A stretch of 64,000 nucleotides of DNA. It comes from Chinchilla lanigera. Taxonomy: Eukaryota; Chordata; Mammalia; Rodentia; Chinchillidae. A program made the position numbers and the translations under genes. The notes below the pieces were generated by a model, which saw only the letters and a list, made by a program, of their open reading frames with translations, did no database searches and was not told the DNA's origin. The first letter of the stretch is position 1. The number at the start of each line of letters is the position of its first letter. This document shows positions 34,454 through 45,374 of the stretch, one piece after another. The DNA lies in contig NW_004955477.1 of NCBI RefSeq assembly GCF_000276665.1, forward strand, positions 5,384,485 through 5,448,484, written 5' to 3'.

Positions 34454-35757
34454 TTAATCACAATAAAATGCATTTTTATCATTCCATTTGAGGAGGATGT
34501 TCTTTCCATCAAAGATACTGGTATGTGTTTAAAACTAGAGTGAATCACACTGATGAGGTAGGATGTCACCTGCTTCTCTCTCATAGTGTGAATTTCACTG
34601 TTCAAGTAATCTCTGAAATCAAGTTTGATAGAAGTGAGCTTTACTTACTCTACTTGTACTTTTCATTTACTGTACAGCCAGGCAGTTATTTCTTCTAGAT
34701 TTGAATAGCACAACAAGAGTCTACAATAATATGACTTATTTCAAAATAACCAGAAGAGTCCAAAGAAAGAAGAGGCCAAGAGTCTCAAGACTTAAGGCAG
34801 AGGGTCCCACCAGGAGCGCAGGCCTAGGGCCCTGGAATCAGGGGCAGTGTACTGTTCACAATAGATGCACCTACTTCAGTAGGAGGAGCTGGAGGTCAGG
34901 GTGGGAGTGCACAAAAGGACCCTTTGTGCACGGGTGACCTCCACTTTGCTTGAGCCCTGCTGTACGTCTCCCAAAGTACCAGACTGAGACCCCTTCCTCA
35001 TATCACTGAATCTCCTGGAGGAGACAAACTTAGTTTCTGAGCACATACTCTGCATAAGGTTTGTGTACAGCCCAGGAGACAATAAAGGTGATACTGACTA
35101 CCCTGCATAGTCCCTGCAACACTCAGGGTGCAGACAGCACTCAGATCTCCAAACAGGCAGGGTGTTTTTAGCAATTAAGAGCCACCTCTCAGCCTCTAGA
35201 ATCTCAGAACAGTCAATCATTGATACACAGGAAGAACTTCCCCAAATACTGTTTCTTTATAGTGAGTGTAAAGCCATCTGCTGGAGACCTCTGTAACCAC
35301 TGTCAACGTGCCAAAAACGCCATCCAAATTTATATGCATCAAAGGGTTACTTACCCATGCCAATCCACAAAGAGCTCAGAAACTCGGCTTGCATTAGAAA
35401 CGGAAGGACTCATCAAAGAAGTTTGTGCTCTGCCCATCTGTTTTGGGGGGAACTTTAAATATCCCATGGCATGAATAATGATTAACTAGGATCTCATGAC
35501 TAACACAGCATTAGAATCCAGTTTGATTGATTGTTTTTTGTTTGGAATTCATCACACACCAATACACTCCTCTGATACGCAATTTTTCAGGGAGTTCTCA
35601 GTCCTCATTAAAAACTCAGTATGGAGTGGTCAGTGTTTCCCAGCCTGCTGAGACTCAGTCCCAATTCACTAGGCTCTCTGACAGCCTCGAAGAAATGGAG
35701 GGGTCCTATGGAAAATTCAGAGTGAAAAAGAACTCTGGCTTCTTAGTGACATTTTTT
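34454..35757. other. unassigned DNA
   Basis: No named repeat. A 101-codon plus-strand frame (35527-35832) runs into the L1 below and is not a gene. Confidence 0.4.
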
Positions 35758-35771
35758 AAAATTAACATTTA

Positions 35772-36353
35772 TAGCAGAGTAATACTCCATTGTATAAAAA
35801 AACCACATTTTTCTTATCCACTCTTCAGTTGATGGGCATTTGGGTTGTTTCCAAGATTTTTCTATGACAAATTGTGCTGCTATAAACATGGGTGCACATA
35901 TTTCACTGTGCTACATTTTTAATTCTTCTGGGAAAATACCCAGAAGGGGAATGGCTGGGTTAGATGGGACTTCTAATCCTAATCCTAATTTTTTGAGGAA
36001 TCTCTATCCTGATTTCCAAAGTGGTTACACCGGTCTCCGTTGCCACCAACAGTGAAGGGTTCCCTTTTCCCCATAGCCCTTCCAGCATTTGTTGTTGGTT
36101 GATTTATTTTTTGTTTTTTTTCCCGGTATCGAGAATCAAACTCATGACCTTGTACTTGCCAGGAAGGTGCTGTGCCACTGAGCTAAATCCCCAGCCCCGC
36201 TGGTTGATTTCTTGATGGTACCCATTCTTACTGAGTGAGATGAAATCTCAGTGTTGTTTTAGTTCACATCTCTCGAATGACAAATGATGTTGAACATTTT
36301 TTCCTGTATTTATTTGCCATTTGTTATTTTTCATCTGAGAAGTGTGTATTCAT
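35772..36353 (-). mobile_element. L1, inverted 5' segment (twin-priming), split by SINE
   Basis: Antisense L1 3' region: GCAGAGTAATACTCCATTG, TTGATGGGCATTTGGGTTG, GCTGCTATAAACATGGGTGC, GGAAAATACCCAGAAGGGG, then ACAAATGATGTTGAACATTTTTT. The 14-bp duplication AAAATTAACATTTA lies just left (35758-35771) and recurs at 36921-36934 after the sense part, so both belong to one insertion. Confidence 0.85.
36096..36210 (-). mobile_element. ID-type SINE inside inverted L1 segment, antisense
   Basis: The complemented body (CCCGGTATCGAGAATC...TTGCCAGGAAGGTGCTGTGCC...AAATCCCCAGCCCC) lies at 36106-36200. TGGTTGATTT occurs at 36096-36105 and 36201-36210. Slightly more diverged than the 30147 and 49789 copies. 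Confidence 0.9.
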
Positions 36354-36920
36354 CTCAGATGAACTCAAGGCTTTTACAGGTAAATAGATGCAACTAGAGA
36401 CCATACTCATAAGTAGAATAGATCAGACCCTCATGTGTGAACACCATATTGTCTCCCTAGTGTAAGAACCTGAAAGTAAATAAAACTAAAAGGTACAATA
36501 GATATTTGAGGAGGGAAAGAAACTGCTCAATAGGAGAGAACAACTGGATGAGGGAAAGAAGAAAAGAAAGAAAGAAGAAAAGGAAAAAATATATATATAT
36601 GCACATATTCATATATATACACACTCATACACAAGATAGCTGAGATAATTGTATTACTAATTTCTACTGGTTTATTGAAAGGAACAGTTAATATTTAATT
36701 GCTTGATCAATCTTTCATACCTATATCTGGTAATCTGAGCAAGTACTTTGAAGATAACAATAGGTAATACAACAACGACTTGATTTCCTACCATCTTGTT
36801 TTGAAATTCTGTATTGTTTTTATAGTTTTTGTGTTGCTTTATTTTTGTCTTTATTTTTCTTATTTTGTTTTTGCACTTTTCTCCTTAAAATAAAAAAAGG
36901 AAAGAAAGAATGTGTGATAA
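36354..36920 (+). mobile_element. L1, sense 3' segment of the same insertion
   Basis: Sense L1 resumes as GAACTCAAGGCTTTTACAGG, GATGCAACTAGAGACCATAC, ACACCATATTGTCTCCC, a purine-rich stretch (36540-36595) and an A-rich end (about 36885-36910). The point where sense begins is only about 10-20 nt downstream, in L1 order, of where the inverted part ends. The right duplication is at 36921-36934. Confidence 0.8.
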
Positions 36921-36934
36921 AAAATTAACATTTA

Positions 36935-37437
36935 ATATATTAACTATATTTGCATGCAGTTAGGTGGTTACAATATGATAATTTAGTACGTACATATTTT
37001 GTAAAGATCAAAGTATGGTAATTAACATTTCCATTTCCTCAAACATTGATCATTTCTATGTGTTGGAGAACTTTGGACTCTTCTGGTTGTGTTGAGCTAT
37101 GTCATATTATTGTAGACTCTTGTTATGCTACTGCACTAAAGAGCAGTAGAACTAACTCTTACTACTTAGCTCTATTTTGTTTCCCATTTTCTAACCCTTC
37201 TCTACTCACTTCCTTACTATCATTCCTAGGCTGTAGTGACCACTGTTCTATTTTGTTCTCTTATGAGATCAACTGTTTTATCTTACCACCTACAATGAGT
37301 AAGAACACAGCAAATGTATCTATTCATTCCCGACTTTATTCACACATGTCCTTCAGTTACATCTATGTTGCTGCAAATGACAATATTTCATCATTTTTGT
37401 GGCCGAATAATATTCCATTTCTCTTTATATGAAAGAG
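36935..37437 (-). mobile_element. older L1 fragment, antisense
   Basis: AGTATGGTAATTAACATTTCC, CCTCAAACATTGATCATTTC, TTTTGTTCTCTTATGAGATC, TGCTGCAAATGACAATATTTC and CCGAATAATATTCCATTTC follow the complemented L1M 3' order. Confidence 0.75.
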
Positions 37438-38819
37438 ATCTAAAAATCCTGTTGCTATGACATGTGATTGGAAGACACTGTTTAAATTTTTTTAATTTAT
37501 TAAGCAAAAATCACATTACCATTAATCCTCCTCAAAATATCTCTTGCACTTATCCCATAATTCTTGCCACTTTGTGAAAACATTATGAAATTCATTTTTT
37601 ATTAGTATCTTTAGTTGTGTTCTTGTGGCTGCTCTAGTGTCTTGAGTTGATTTACAATATTTACCTTTCATGGCTTTTGTAACCTTAGGGAGGAGTCAGG
37701 AATCACACAGGACCAAATCCACTGAAGAGGTGAAAGAAGACACACTATAATGTTTTTATGAGCCTACTTTTCCAGGCACTTGGCAGCAGCTTTTCATGTA
37801 TGTTTGGTCACATCTTATAAAGATACTCAGGAAAGAACTTTCAGAACTGCTTTGGAAAGTGGCAAGAATGATAAGTGTGTTCCAATGAGGGAATGTTTTA
37901 AGGGAGGGGTCATTGGCAATGTGCTTTTTACTATAATCAATTTTTAAATATTTAAACATTCATCACATATTTCTATCACATCTTGTAAATCTATGACAAA
38001 TCCAAAAACTTTGTTGCATATCTTTCCCTAGTCCCCACCCCCAGTTTCCTCTGAAAATTTCTTTCCTGAGTTTGGTTTCAAGATAGCCTGTAACTTATCT
38101 TTCTCTTTATTCTCTTTCATATTTAACATCTTAAAACCTTCTGGGCCTTTAAATAACCCAAGAAAAGAAAAGCTTTTGTTTGCTTGGGTTGTTTGTTTAT
38201 TTTCTTAATGAGATAACGTAGAGCATGTTTGGCAGTTATGTGGAGAATGCACGGTGGAGTGGGAGCATCGGATGACTTGGAGGAGGGGTGAGGCTGGCAT
38301 ACCCTCTTGATTGGGAGAGAGATGGAACGGTGCACTGCTGGCTTCAGATAAAGAGCAGATGGTTCATCCACGGTCATAAGAAGAGGGCAAAGTGAATGCT
38401 CCTCCAGGCACAGTGTGTGCAGCTGTGGAAAGTAAACAACACCACACAACTTGTGCCTTTGAGGTCTCAGAGAATGTCACATTTTATTCTGATCTTAAAC
38501 TACCAGTGTTTTGTTGTGGCTCTAACTGCTGTTCTGGGTTTTCAAACAAGGTACAATGACTTTCCCACACTGGATCTGACACTGGAAAAAGAGGAGTGGC
38601 ACTGTGACATGAGCACAGCTCTGTGGTTGCCTTTTTGGTTATGCTTATAAAAAATAAAAGTTTTCTGTAGGGCATACTTACAACACTTAGTGGGAACATT
38701 TGTGGTGACTGAAAAGTAGGTAATTTCCAAAGAACAACTAGGGAGGTGGAGTTGTCCTCTTTATAGTTGGGAACACCATAGGGTGAGCAAATTTAGGGAA
38801 CAGAGAGACCAGGGATTTA
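37438..38819. other. unassigned DNA
   Basis: No family recognised. A plus-strand AATAAA near 38649-38655, downstream of a short open stretch (38396-38650), was considered as a processed pseudogene but no parent gene is recognisable. Confidence 0.35.
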
Positions 38820-38821
38820 GA

Positions 38822-39250
38822 CTTCAGGAAATGTTAGAAAAAGCCAATCTAAAAAGCAGACATACTGCATGTTTCTATCTATGTGACACTCTAGCAAGGG
38901 AAAGGCTATGGTGATCAGCAGTGGCCAGTAGCCAGGGAGGAGGAGGGATGAGTAAAGGGTGGAACAGAGAGGATTTTCAAGGCAGTGAAATGACAGTACT
39001 TTATGTGATACCATAATGGTGGATATACATCATTATACATCTGTCAAACCCAGTAGACTGGACAGCATGAAGAACAACATTCTAAAGCATGAGAACCTTC
39101 ATGTAAACTAGGGACTCTGGGTGATCATGATGTTGATGTGGCTTCCTCATTGGAAACAAATGCTCCATTCTGGTAGGGGTGTGTAGATAATGAGGAAGCT
39201 GGGGGCACCAGGAAGTATATGGGAACTTCTCTACCTTTCACTCAATTGTA
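38822..39250 (+). mobile_element. L1M 3' UTR, sense
   Basis: The characteristic late L1 3' UTR blocks are present in order: GTGATACCATAATGGTGGATATACATCATTATACATCTGTC, GAGAACCTTCATGTAAACTAGG, GATCATGATGTTGATGTGGC, GGAAGTATATGGGAACTTC (all in blocks). Confidence 0.85.
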
Positions 39251-39974
39251 GAATCAGGAAATGCTTTGGAAGTCAGGTATCTCCATACTCAGTTAAGTTT
39301 CCAGGTTTTACTGAACTCTGGTGAGCTAATTTTTCACTAAGGAAGATTTTCTTTCAATTAGTTGTTCTCTTAGAGGCTATTTCTAGGTACAGTAAAAGGT
39401 AAATTGAATTTTGAAAACAAACACTAATCTTTTCTTTCCTTTGCCAAATTCAGTTCCCTTGATTAAAACATTGGAATGTCAGAGAGATTCCATGACAAGA
39501 AAAGTGCTGCAGTTGATAGTAATATCAGCCTTCATCATTCTGAAAAGAAAAGTTCTTTAAGCTCCTACAGTAGGTCCAGAGTGCTGGCAAATGGGCACAG
39601 AAACCTGGAGGCTAATGATAAATCTAGAAGAAATCATTTCCTGTTGCTGCCATTGTCCCTGTTACCAACAAATCGAAAGATGGTGGATGTCTGATTAAGT
39701 ACAGAGCCTCTTCTGTGTGCAGTATTAACAAAAACTTTAAACTCATCAAGTCTATCACAACACTTCCAGTAGACACATATTTACTCCTACTAGTGAGGCC
39801 TTTATTTACTCTGATGGTCCGGAGAAGCACAGAATGTATAGACACATTGCCCCACTGGGACTCTAAGCTGTAGAACAAGGTGACTTCATCTATTTCTACA
39901 GGTGGCTACATCTATAACAGTGTCTGCCATAGAAATTGCACAAGGTGTAAAGAAGCCATTCAACTAGTTTCTGA

Positions 39975-40024
39975 TCAGTAAATGGATGAATAAATGGATG
40001 GGTGGATGGTAGGCAGATGAATGG
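39975..40024. repeat. (ATGG)n-like simple repeat
   Basis: TAAATGGATGGGTGGATGG and AGATGAATGGA form an imperfect ATGG/ATGA tract. Confidence 0.8.
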
Positions 40025-40130
40025 ACAAATAACATCCAGAAGAAACAAAACAGAGTTTTCATGACAAATTTGCTTCCAAATAGCCCAGGAAAAACCTGGC
40101 TCCAAAGAACCCTGGAAAGACTGTGGTCTA

Positions 40131-40155
40131 AAACAAACAAACAAACAAACAAACG
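40131..40155. repeat. (AAAC)n simple repeat
   Basis: About five uninterrupted AAAC units. Confidence 0.9.
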
Positions 40156-41154
40156 AGATCTCGTAAGTAGGCATAACATTTTCAGAGCTCACTCGCTGGA
40201 GAGCTCAATCTTAATGACTTTCTTACAATGACTATGCTCCTATGAACTGTTTCTTTTGTGGCTTTGAAGATTTAATTGTGAAGGTGTTTCTCAGTTTTAC
40301 ACAACTGGACAAGATAAAGATATGTGCTTTTACTTCCTAGACTCCTAACTTTCTTTTGGGAGAAAATATTGGCCAAGTATTGCATCTTAGTTCTTGTGAG
40401 TTTACAGAGGGAGGCAGAGACAATTTGGAGTTGTCTTCAAGCAAATGTCATTTTTATGTTGGCCTTATTAGTTCAATGATGCATCTAGTGTCTTCTTTCT
40501 GTGTGGCAAATTCAGACTGAGGGCTGTTTGCAAATGCACGCAGCATTGTTAGCTGCCTGCCCTTTACCCACTGCCTATGGCTGTGCTTTCAGAGCACAGA
40601 TGAAGGATGTGTGAGCAATTCCCAGATATGCCGCACTTCTCTGAGATTTATAACTCTGCATCCTCAGTGGAAACTTCTGGAGCAAACTCTAGCCAAACTT
40701 TGAAAATCAAATTTTTATAACGTTAGAAAGGAGAGAAAGAAACTAGATTGAAAGCAAAACAGGCAGCTTCCTTTTTCTTCCTTTCTTTTGTTGAATGAAT
40801 GGTTTTGGAAAGGAAAACTCCTGGTACAAAAGCCAAAATAAGATAGGCTTCTCAGAGCATGTCTCTGGCCTTTAAAATGGTTTGTCTTATAGCATACAGA
40901 AGGAGCTTGCAGAGCTTTGCCTGGAGGGAAACAGACCAGCTCAACACTTTGTAAAATGTGTTTGTTAGGTAAGCATTCATTTATTAGATTTGAAAATATT
41001 TGAGGGGCTTTTTTAAACACAGAATTTTAAAGGCAAAAATCACAGTATTTTTGTTCTTACATAAATTCTGGGAATGAAATATTCTGTCCGGACATTAGAG
41101 AGGTTAGTAGGTCATAACCTGTAGGCAACTGAAGAGCAGGTATGGAAGGTGGTA
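40156..41154. other. unassigned DNA
   Basis: No element or gene recognised. The 101-codon minus-strand frame at 40715-41020 has no family features. Confidence 0.4.
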
Positions 41155-41156
41155 TA

Positions 41157-41590
41157 AAGTAGTAGTTCTCCAACAGGCATGGTTTTTCTCTCCATGGAGT
41201 ATTTGGCAGTGTCTGGAGACATTAGTGATTGTCACAAGTTAAAGGATGGGAACAAAAGTAGTATTCAGTGAACAGAGGCCAGAGAAGATCCTAAACATCC
41301 TATAATGCACAAGATGGCCCCAGACAGCCAAGAGTTAACTGGGCTAAAATGTCAGCAGTGTGCATATAACCCTTGTATATGTTTCACATCCCATGAAATC
41401 AGGATCTACCATGGGTGTCAGGCATCAAGCTTTATGGAGGGGTTAGAGAGGATTCCATGGTCCAGGAGGACCATGGAATAATACCTTGTATATGTTTGAA
41501 TACAATATACCTTGTATATTCTGTAACCCCTTTTCTACCCAGAATGTTTGCTTTTATACCACTGAGGTTGAGAATGCCTTGTATAGGGGG
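41157..41590 (+). mobile_element. MER5A-type hAT element, interrupted by about 200 bp
   Basis: 41157-41362 follows MER5A (GTAGTTCTCCAACAGGC..., ATTTGGCAGTGTCTGGAGAC, TGATTGTCACAAG, CCTAAACATCCTATAATGCAC, AACTGGGCTAAAATGTCAGC). The right terminal segment (CACTGAGGTTGAGAATGCC) is displaced to 41562-41580. The intervening 41363-41561 is foreign and contains a perfect hairpin and a segment duplicated elsewhere. Confidence 0.75.
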
Positions 41591-42468
41591 TTATAGTGGA
41601 GTTGAAGGCCAGAGCTGTGGGCCAGCATCTCCACTGCCAAAGATGGTGCTATGAGTCATTTACTCTCTCCATTGTGGGTGAGAAAGCCAGAATAGCTGGA
41701 TGTCTCAGAGGACTGTAGCTGTAACATGTACTTAATAACCAGTCCATATTTGAATGCACATTTTTGGGCCCTCAATCTAAAAATGATATTATGGGTTATT
41801 AAAATTTATCTCTGACAAATTACACTTTTCTTATAAAATTAATTGAAATTGAACTAAAGTATATGGATCTCTTATTAAATGGAAAGAAGCCAGGCATACT
41901 ATAATGTTCATGATTTATTAAAATTAATTTGATAATTAATATCATTATAAATTAGTAATATACAGATCAAAGAGAAAACGCTCTATACTTTAAAAGAATT
42001 TTCAGATAATATACTTACAAAAAAGTTAAAGGGTCCCATACCTTATGGAGTTTCATAAGACTTCTTGAGAATGAGATTAATGGTGAAAAATGCTAAAATA
42101 TCTTATTCCACAGGAAGCAGGCAAGGAGAAGGTTATGTTATGTCCAGGCAGGGCTGTTCTTTCATCCCCTATCCTCCTTTTCCCTCTGCACCTCACCCCC
42201 ATTCCTACACCAGCCTGCCTTGCCCACAGAGTTCTTTAGAGTACAGGTAAGGACGGGACAGGACAGGTTATCTTATCAAAAGCTAAAAGCATCATTATCA
42301 AAGGTAAATTAATTATCAAAGGCATTAAATACAGTGTAATGAAGAATATTTCCAGTGTAGGTACAGTTTAGAAACACAACCTTTGGAAAAATAAAATATC
42401 ATTTACTGTGAGCCAAAAAATGCAAAATTCGCAAGTCTTTTTAGTTAGGTAGAGTGAAGTTACCTTCA

Positions 42469-42516
42469 TATCCTGTAACCTCTTTTCTACCCAGAATGTT
42501 TGCTTTTTATACCAGA
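42469..42516 (+). repeat. second copy of a 47-bp segment also at 41517-41563
   Basis: Both copies share CTTTTCTACCCAGAATGTTT within a nearly identical 47-bp block, with two substitutions and a one-base T-run length difference. They are about 950 bp apart in the same orientation. No known repeat family recognised. Confidence 0.8.
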
Positions 42517-42884
42517 GGAAAAAAGGTAGCTGTTGCTCCAGGAAAACTGTTAATAAAAGTAACCATTACTATTGTGTGGCACTTCAAATTGTATGTGGGG
42601 AAGTACTGTAAAATTAATAAATTGCTTAAAATGCAAGGCTGTCTTAATGGTGACTAATGAGTCCAATATCCATTCATTTCTCTTTCACTTCAAAGTCAAT
42701 AAAATGGTGTTTATATAGGACTTGTGAAATCACTTCATTTATTCATCTGTTAATTATGCATCATTAATAATTCCTGAAATTATCAAAGGTTTTCCATTAT
42801 CTCACTGCCACGTTGAATGGGAATTTCCTAAATGAAAATGTATTACATGGTTGATTGTAAATATATACAAATAGTTAAAAGGAA

Positions 42885-42950
42885 ACTGTTGTCTGTGTTT
42901 GTGTGCATGTGTGTGCACGTGTGTGTGTGTGTGTGTGTGTGCATGTGTAG
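42885..42950. repeat. (GT)n microsatellite
   Basis: GTGTGT run with scattered GCAT/GCAC interruptions. Confidence 0.9.
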
Positions 42951-43800
42951 CTTTCAGTCACAACTGGGCACTTCAATTTCCATGACATGAAACTCTCCAT
43001 GGGCACAAAATCTTCAGCTGAGTGAGCCCTCTGGTCTGCAGGGAAGCAGATGTGCATTCCTGGAGAACAAACTGAACAAGAGAAGCAGTAAATAAAGCTT
43101 TTGTCCAAGTTCTGTTTCAGGGCCAGGTGCTCACATGGAATTTTTTTAAAAAAAAAAAATTTTTTTGTCTCTAGATTATGAACCTGCCTCATTGGAAGAT
43201 AACTGATAAATGAAGAGAAGAGAATTAAAAACAAAATACTAAAGGAGTCTCTGCCACTAAAGGAATCTCAGACCACCTTTCTCTGGATACAGCCACACTC
43301 AGAGGCGTGTGGGTTCTGGTCCTGCACCGCATCCAGTCAGCTGATCTGGGTAGGCTGCACCGCCTCCTTGGCCCACACTCTCTTCACCTGACCGATGATG
43401 CTACTGACACCTAACATAGGGGCTGCTATAACTGCTACACAAAATTGTGTAGCACAGCACCCATCCCATAGTAACTACTGCATTCAATGAACAATAGCCA
43501 ATTCCACTGATAAAAGTGTTGAAGCAGTCAGAGCCTGTGCATGTTATAGGAAGAAAGTTATAAATACAATTCCAGAGCCACGTTTCTACCCAGGACTAGA
43601 AATGGCTTGGAAGCCATGTCAGTGTTTTCGTAGATGAATACCGGTATGAGCTTATACTATCCACAGACCATTTCTTTCAGTTACTGGGGCAAAGTTTTCT
43701 TATCCCCAAAGGGAAAAAATTTCCGTGACTTTTTGCTACACAAAAAGAGAAGCAAAAACAAAGGAAAGAGAATCTAATTACAGTACTATATTGTTTGAAC
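42951..43800. other. unassigned DNA
   Basis: No repeat family recognised. A short A9/T7 inverted tract at 43140-43167 is notable only as low complexity. Confidence 0.4.
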
Positions 43801-43809
43801 TGAAGTCAG

Positions 43810-44090
43810 CAAATGGTTTTTTATCCATTTTTATTATTTATTACATTTATTGGTACATTTTAGGTATATGTAATGATCATGTTCATCACAGGGAATTTGT
43901 ACTTGTATGTGATATACCTTGCCTCTTTTTTTCCCCATTCTCCTCTCCTCCCTTCAACTCCTCTTCCCCTCCTTATTTACAAAAGCTTTTTTCCATTTTT
44001 CCTTCTTTTCTTGTTTGTTTCTTTCCCCTTCCTTCCTTTCCCCTCCCCCTGCTTAGTTCCCCTTTTCATTTGAACATTTACTTCTTATTA
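43810..44090. other. pyrimidine-rich stretch, possible antisense LINE debris
   Basis: TTTATTGGTACATTTTAGG... followed by a long C/T tract (CCCCATTCTCCTCTCCTCCC). It resembles the stretch at 8985-9120, so it is probably part of a repeated family. The 141-codon Phe/Pro/Ser-rich frame across it is compositional. Confidence 0.35.
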
Positions 44091-44215
44091 CACAATATCT
44101 ATTATATATTTTGGTCCTTATCACTTGTTATTTTTAAATTCTTTCACTGAGAAAATCCATGGTTTAAACACTGCTTTGAAATCACTAAGATTCAAACTGA
44201 ATTTCAAGCAATTGA

Positions 44216-44397
44216 GAGAAGGAGGGAGGAAGAAAGAGAGAGAGACAGAGAGAGAGACAGAGAGAGAGAGAGACAGAGAGAGAGACAGAGAGAGAGANNN
44301 NNNNNNNNNNNNNNNNNNNNNNNNNNNNNNNNNNNNNNNNNNNNNNNNNNNNNNNNNNNNNNNNNNNNNNNNNNNNNNNNNNNNNNNNNNNNNNNNN

Positions 44398-44428
<31 letters not shown>
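44216..44428. repeat. (GAGA/GACA)n purine tract around an assembly gap
   Basis: GAGAGACAGAGAGAGAGACA-type repeats on both sides of the N run. The assembler evidently could not close this simple repeat. Confidence 0.95.
44298..44397. other. assembly gap (100 N)
   Basis: Exactly 100 unknown bases, a conventional placeholder, so the real repeat length is unknown. Confidence 0.99.
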
Positions 44429-45260
44429 CTCACATTACTCCTTGAAGAAACCTAGCCGGTGGTGTTAGATGGCATCCTAGCAAAGTGGACATCCTAATGA
44501 TGAGAAGGAGGAAGTTCTGGTGTGATTTTCACTATGGATGGCAGTGTCTCCATGTGTATCCCACATGGAAGGAATTCCCGTGGAATTCCTTCTTCAGGAG
44601 GTTCATATGCTCTGCTTCTTCATCAGTTTCTGGGATTGAGCTAAAAATAAGAGTTCCAGGACCTGAGGGCTTTGGAAGTCTCAGAGAGTCAGTTCCAGAG
44701 AAGTGTTCCTTGCACTGAAGTAATGACAACAAACAAGAAGGCAATTTTACTGAAACAAGAAAAGAAACTCACAATTCTCAAGTCTGTGGTGGCTGAGTTT
44801 AAGGAAAGGCTTTTTGCTACTTGATACATACAAGGAAGAAACTGGAATTTTTTCTGTAGGACAGCATGGAGGAAACTAAAATCACATTAGATGGTAATAG
44901 ACGACAACAAGAGAAACCTGAGGACGTTTAACAGACATCCTAATTACATTGTTTTTAATGTTGCTCCATGTGACGTTTTGTGCGCGTGATAAACAGGTAC
45001 ATTGAGCCAGGTACACACTTGAATGCAGGGGGGCATTTCTTGTTTTTAAATGCTTGGTGAGCTTTGGGTACATCCCTCCTTCGAGTAACAGTACTGACTA
45101 TCCCTATCCCTGTCGGTCTGATTCCTCCCTGCCTTGTCAAGCGGGTGGATGTGGAATCCAGGTCTGCCCAACCCTGATTCCAAGTGCCATCAAATGACCA
45201 CCCAGGGATGAGCTCAGGAGGTCATATATGGGCACTGACAGGGAGAATTTGGCTGGATGC
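44429..45260. other. unassigned DNA
   Basis: No named repeat. A CpG-bearing patch (GACGTTTTGTGCGCGTG, 44972-44988) stands out slightly. Confidence 0.35.
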
Positions 45261-45374
45261 AAGAATATACATTCAAGGCTGGGGATTTAGCTCAGCGGCA
45301 CAGCGCCTGCCTGGCGAGTGCAAGGTCGTGAGTTTGATTCCCGGTACTGGGGAAAAAAAAAGAATATACATTCA
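45261..45374 (+). mobile_element. ID-type SINE, sense, 15-bp duplication
   Basis: The body is at 45276-45350 (GGCTGGGGATTTAGCTCAGC...GGTCGTGAGTTTGATTCCC...GTACTGG) with an A8 tail. AAGAATATACATTCA occurs at 45261-45275 and 45360-45374. Full length with a short tail, lacking the AGAAAAACCAA extension seen in other copies. Confidence 0.94.

Noticed and set aside
35970..35990. CTAATCCTAATCCTAA resembling telomeric repeats
   Set aside because: Only about three degenerate units, lying within L1 3' sequence. Not an interstitial telomere.
38396..38660. Open stretch followed by AATAAA, possible processed pseudogene
   Set aside because: No poly(A) tract, no target duplication and no recognisable parent protein.
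43725..44150. 141-codon Phe/Ser/Pro-rich frame with apparent membrane segments
   Set aside because: It lies in a pyrimidine tract of probable LINE origin. Hydrophobicity follows from T/C-rich codons.
45276..45350. tRNA-like sequence with A and B boxes
   Set aside because: It is the body of an ID SINE with A tail and target duplication. There is no proper anticodon or acceptor stem, so it is not a tRNA gene. The same holds for the other ID copies.
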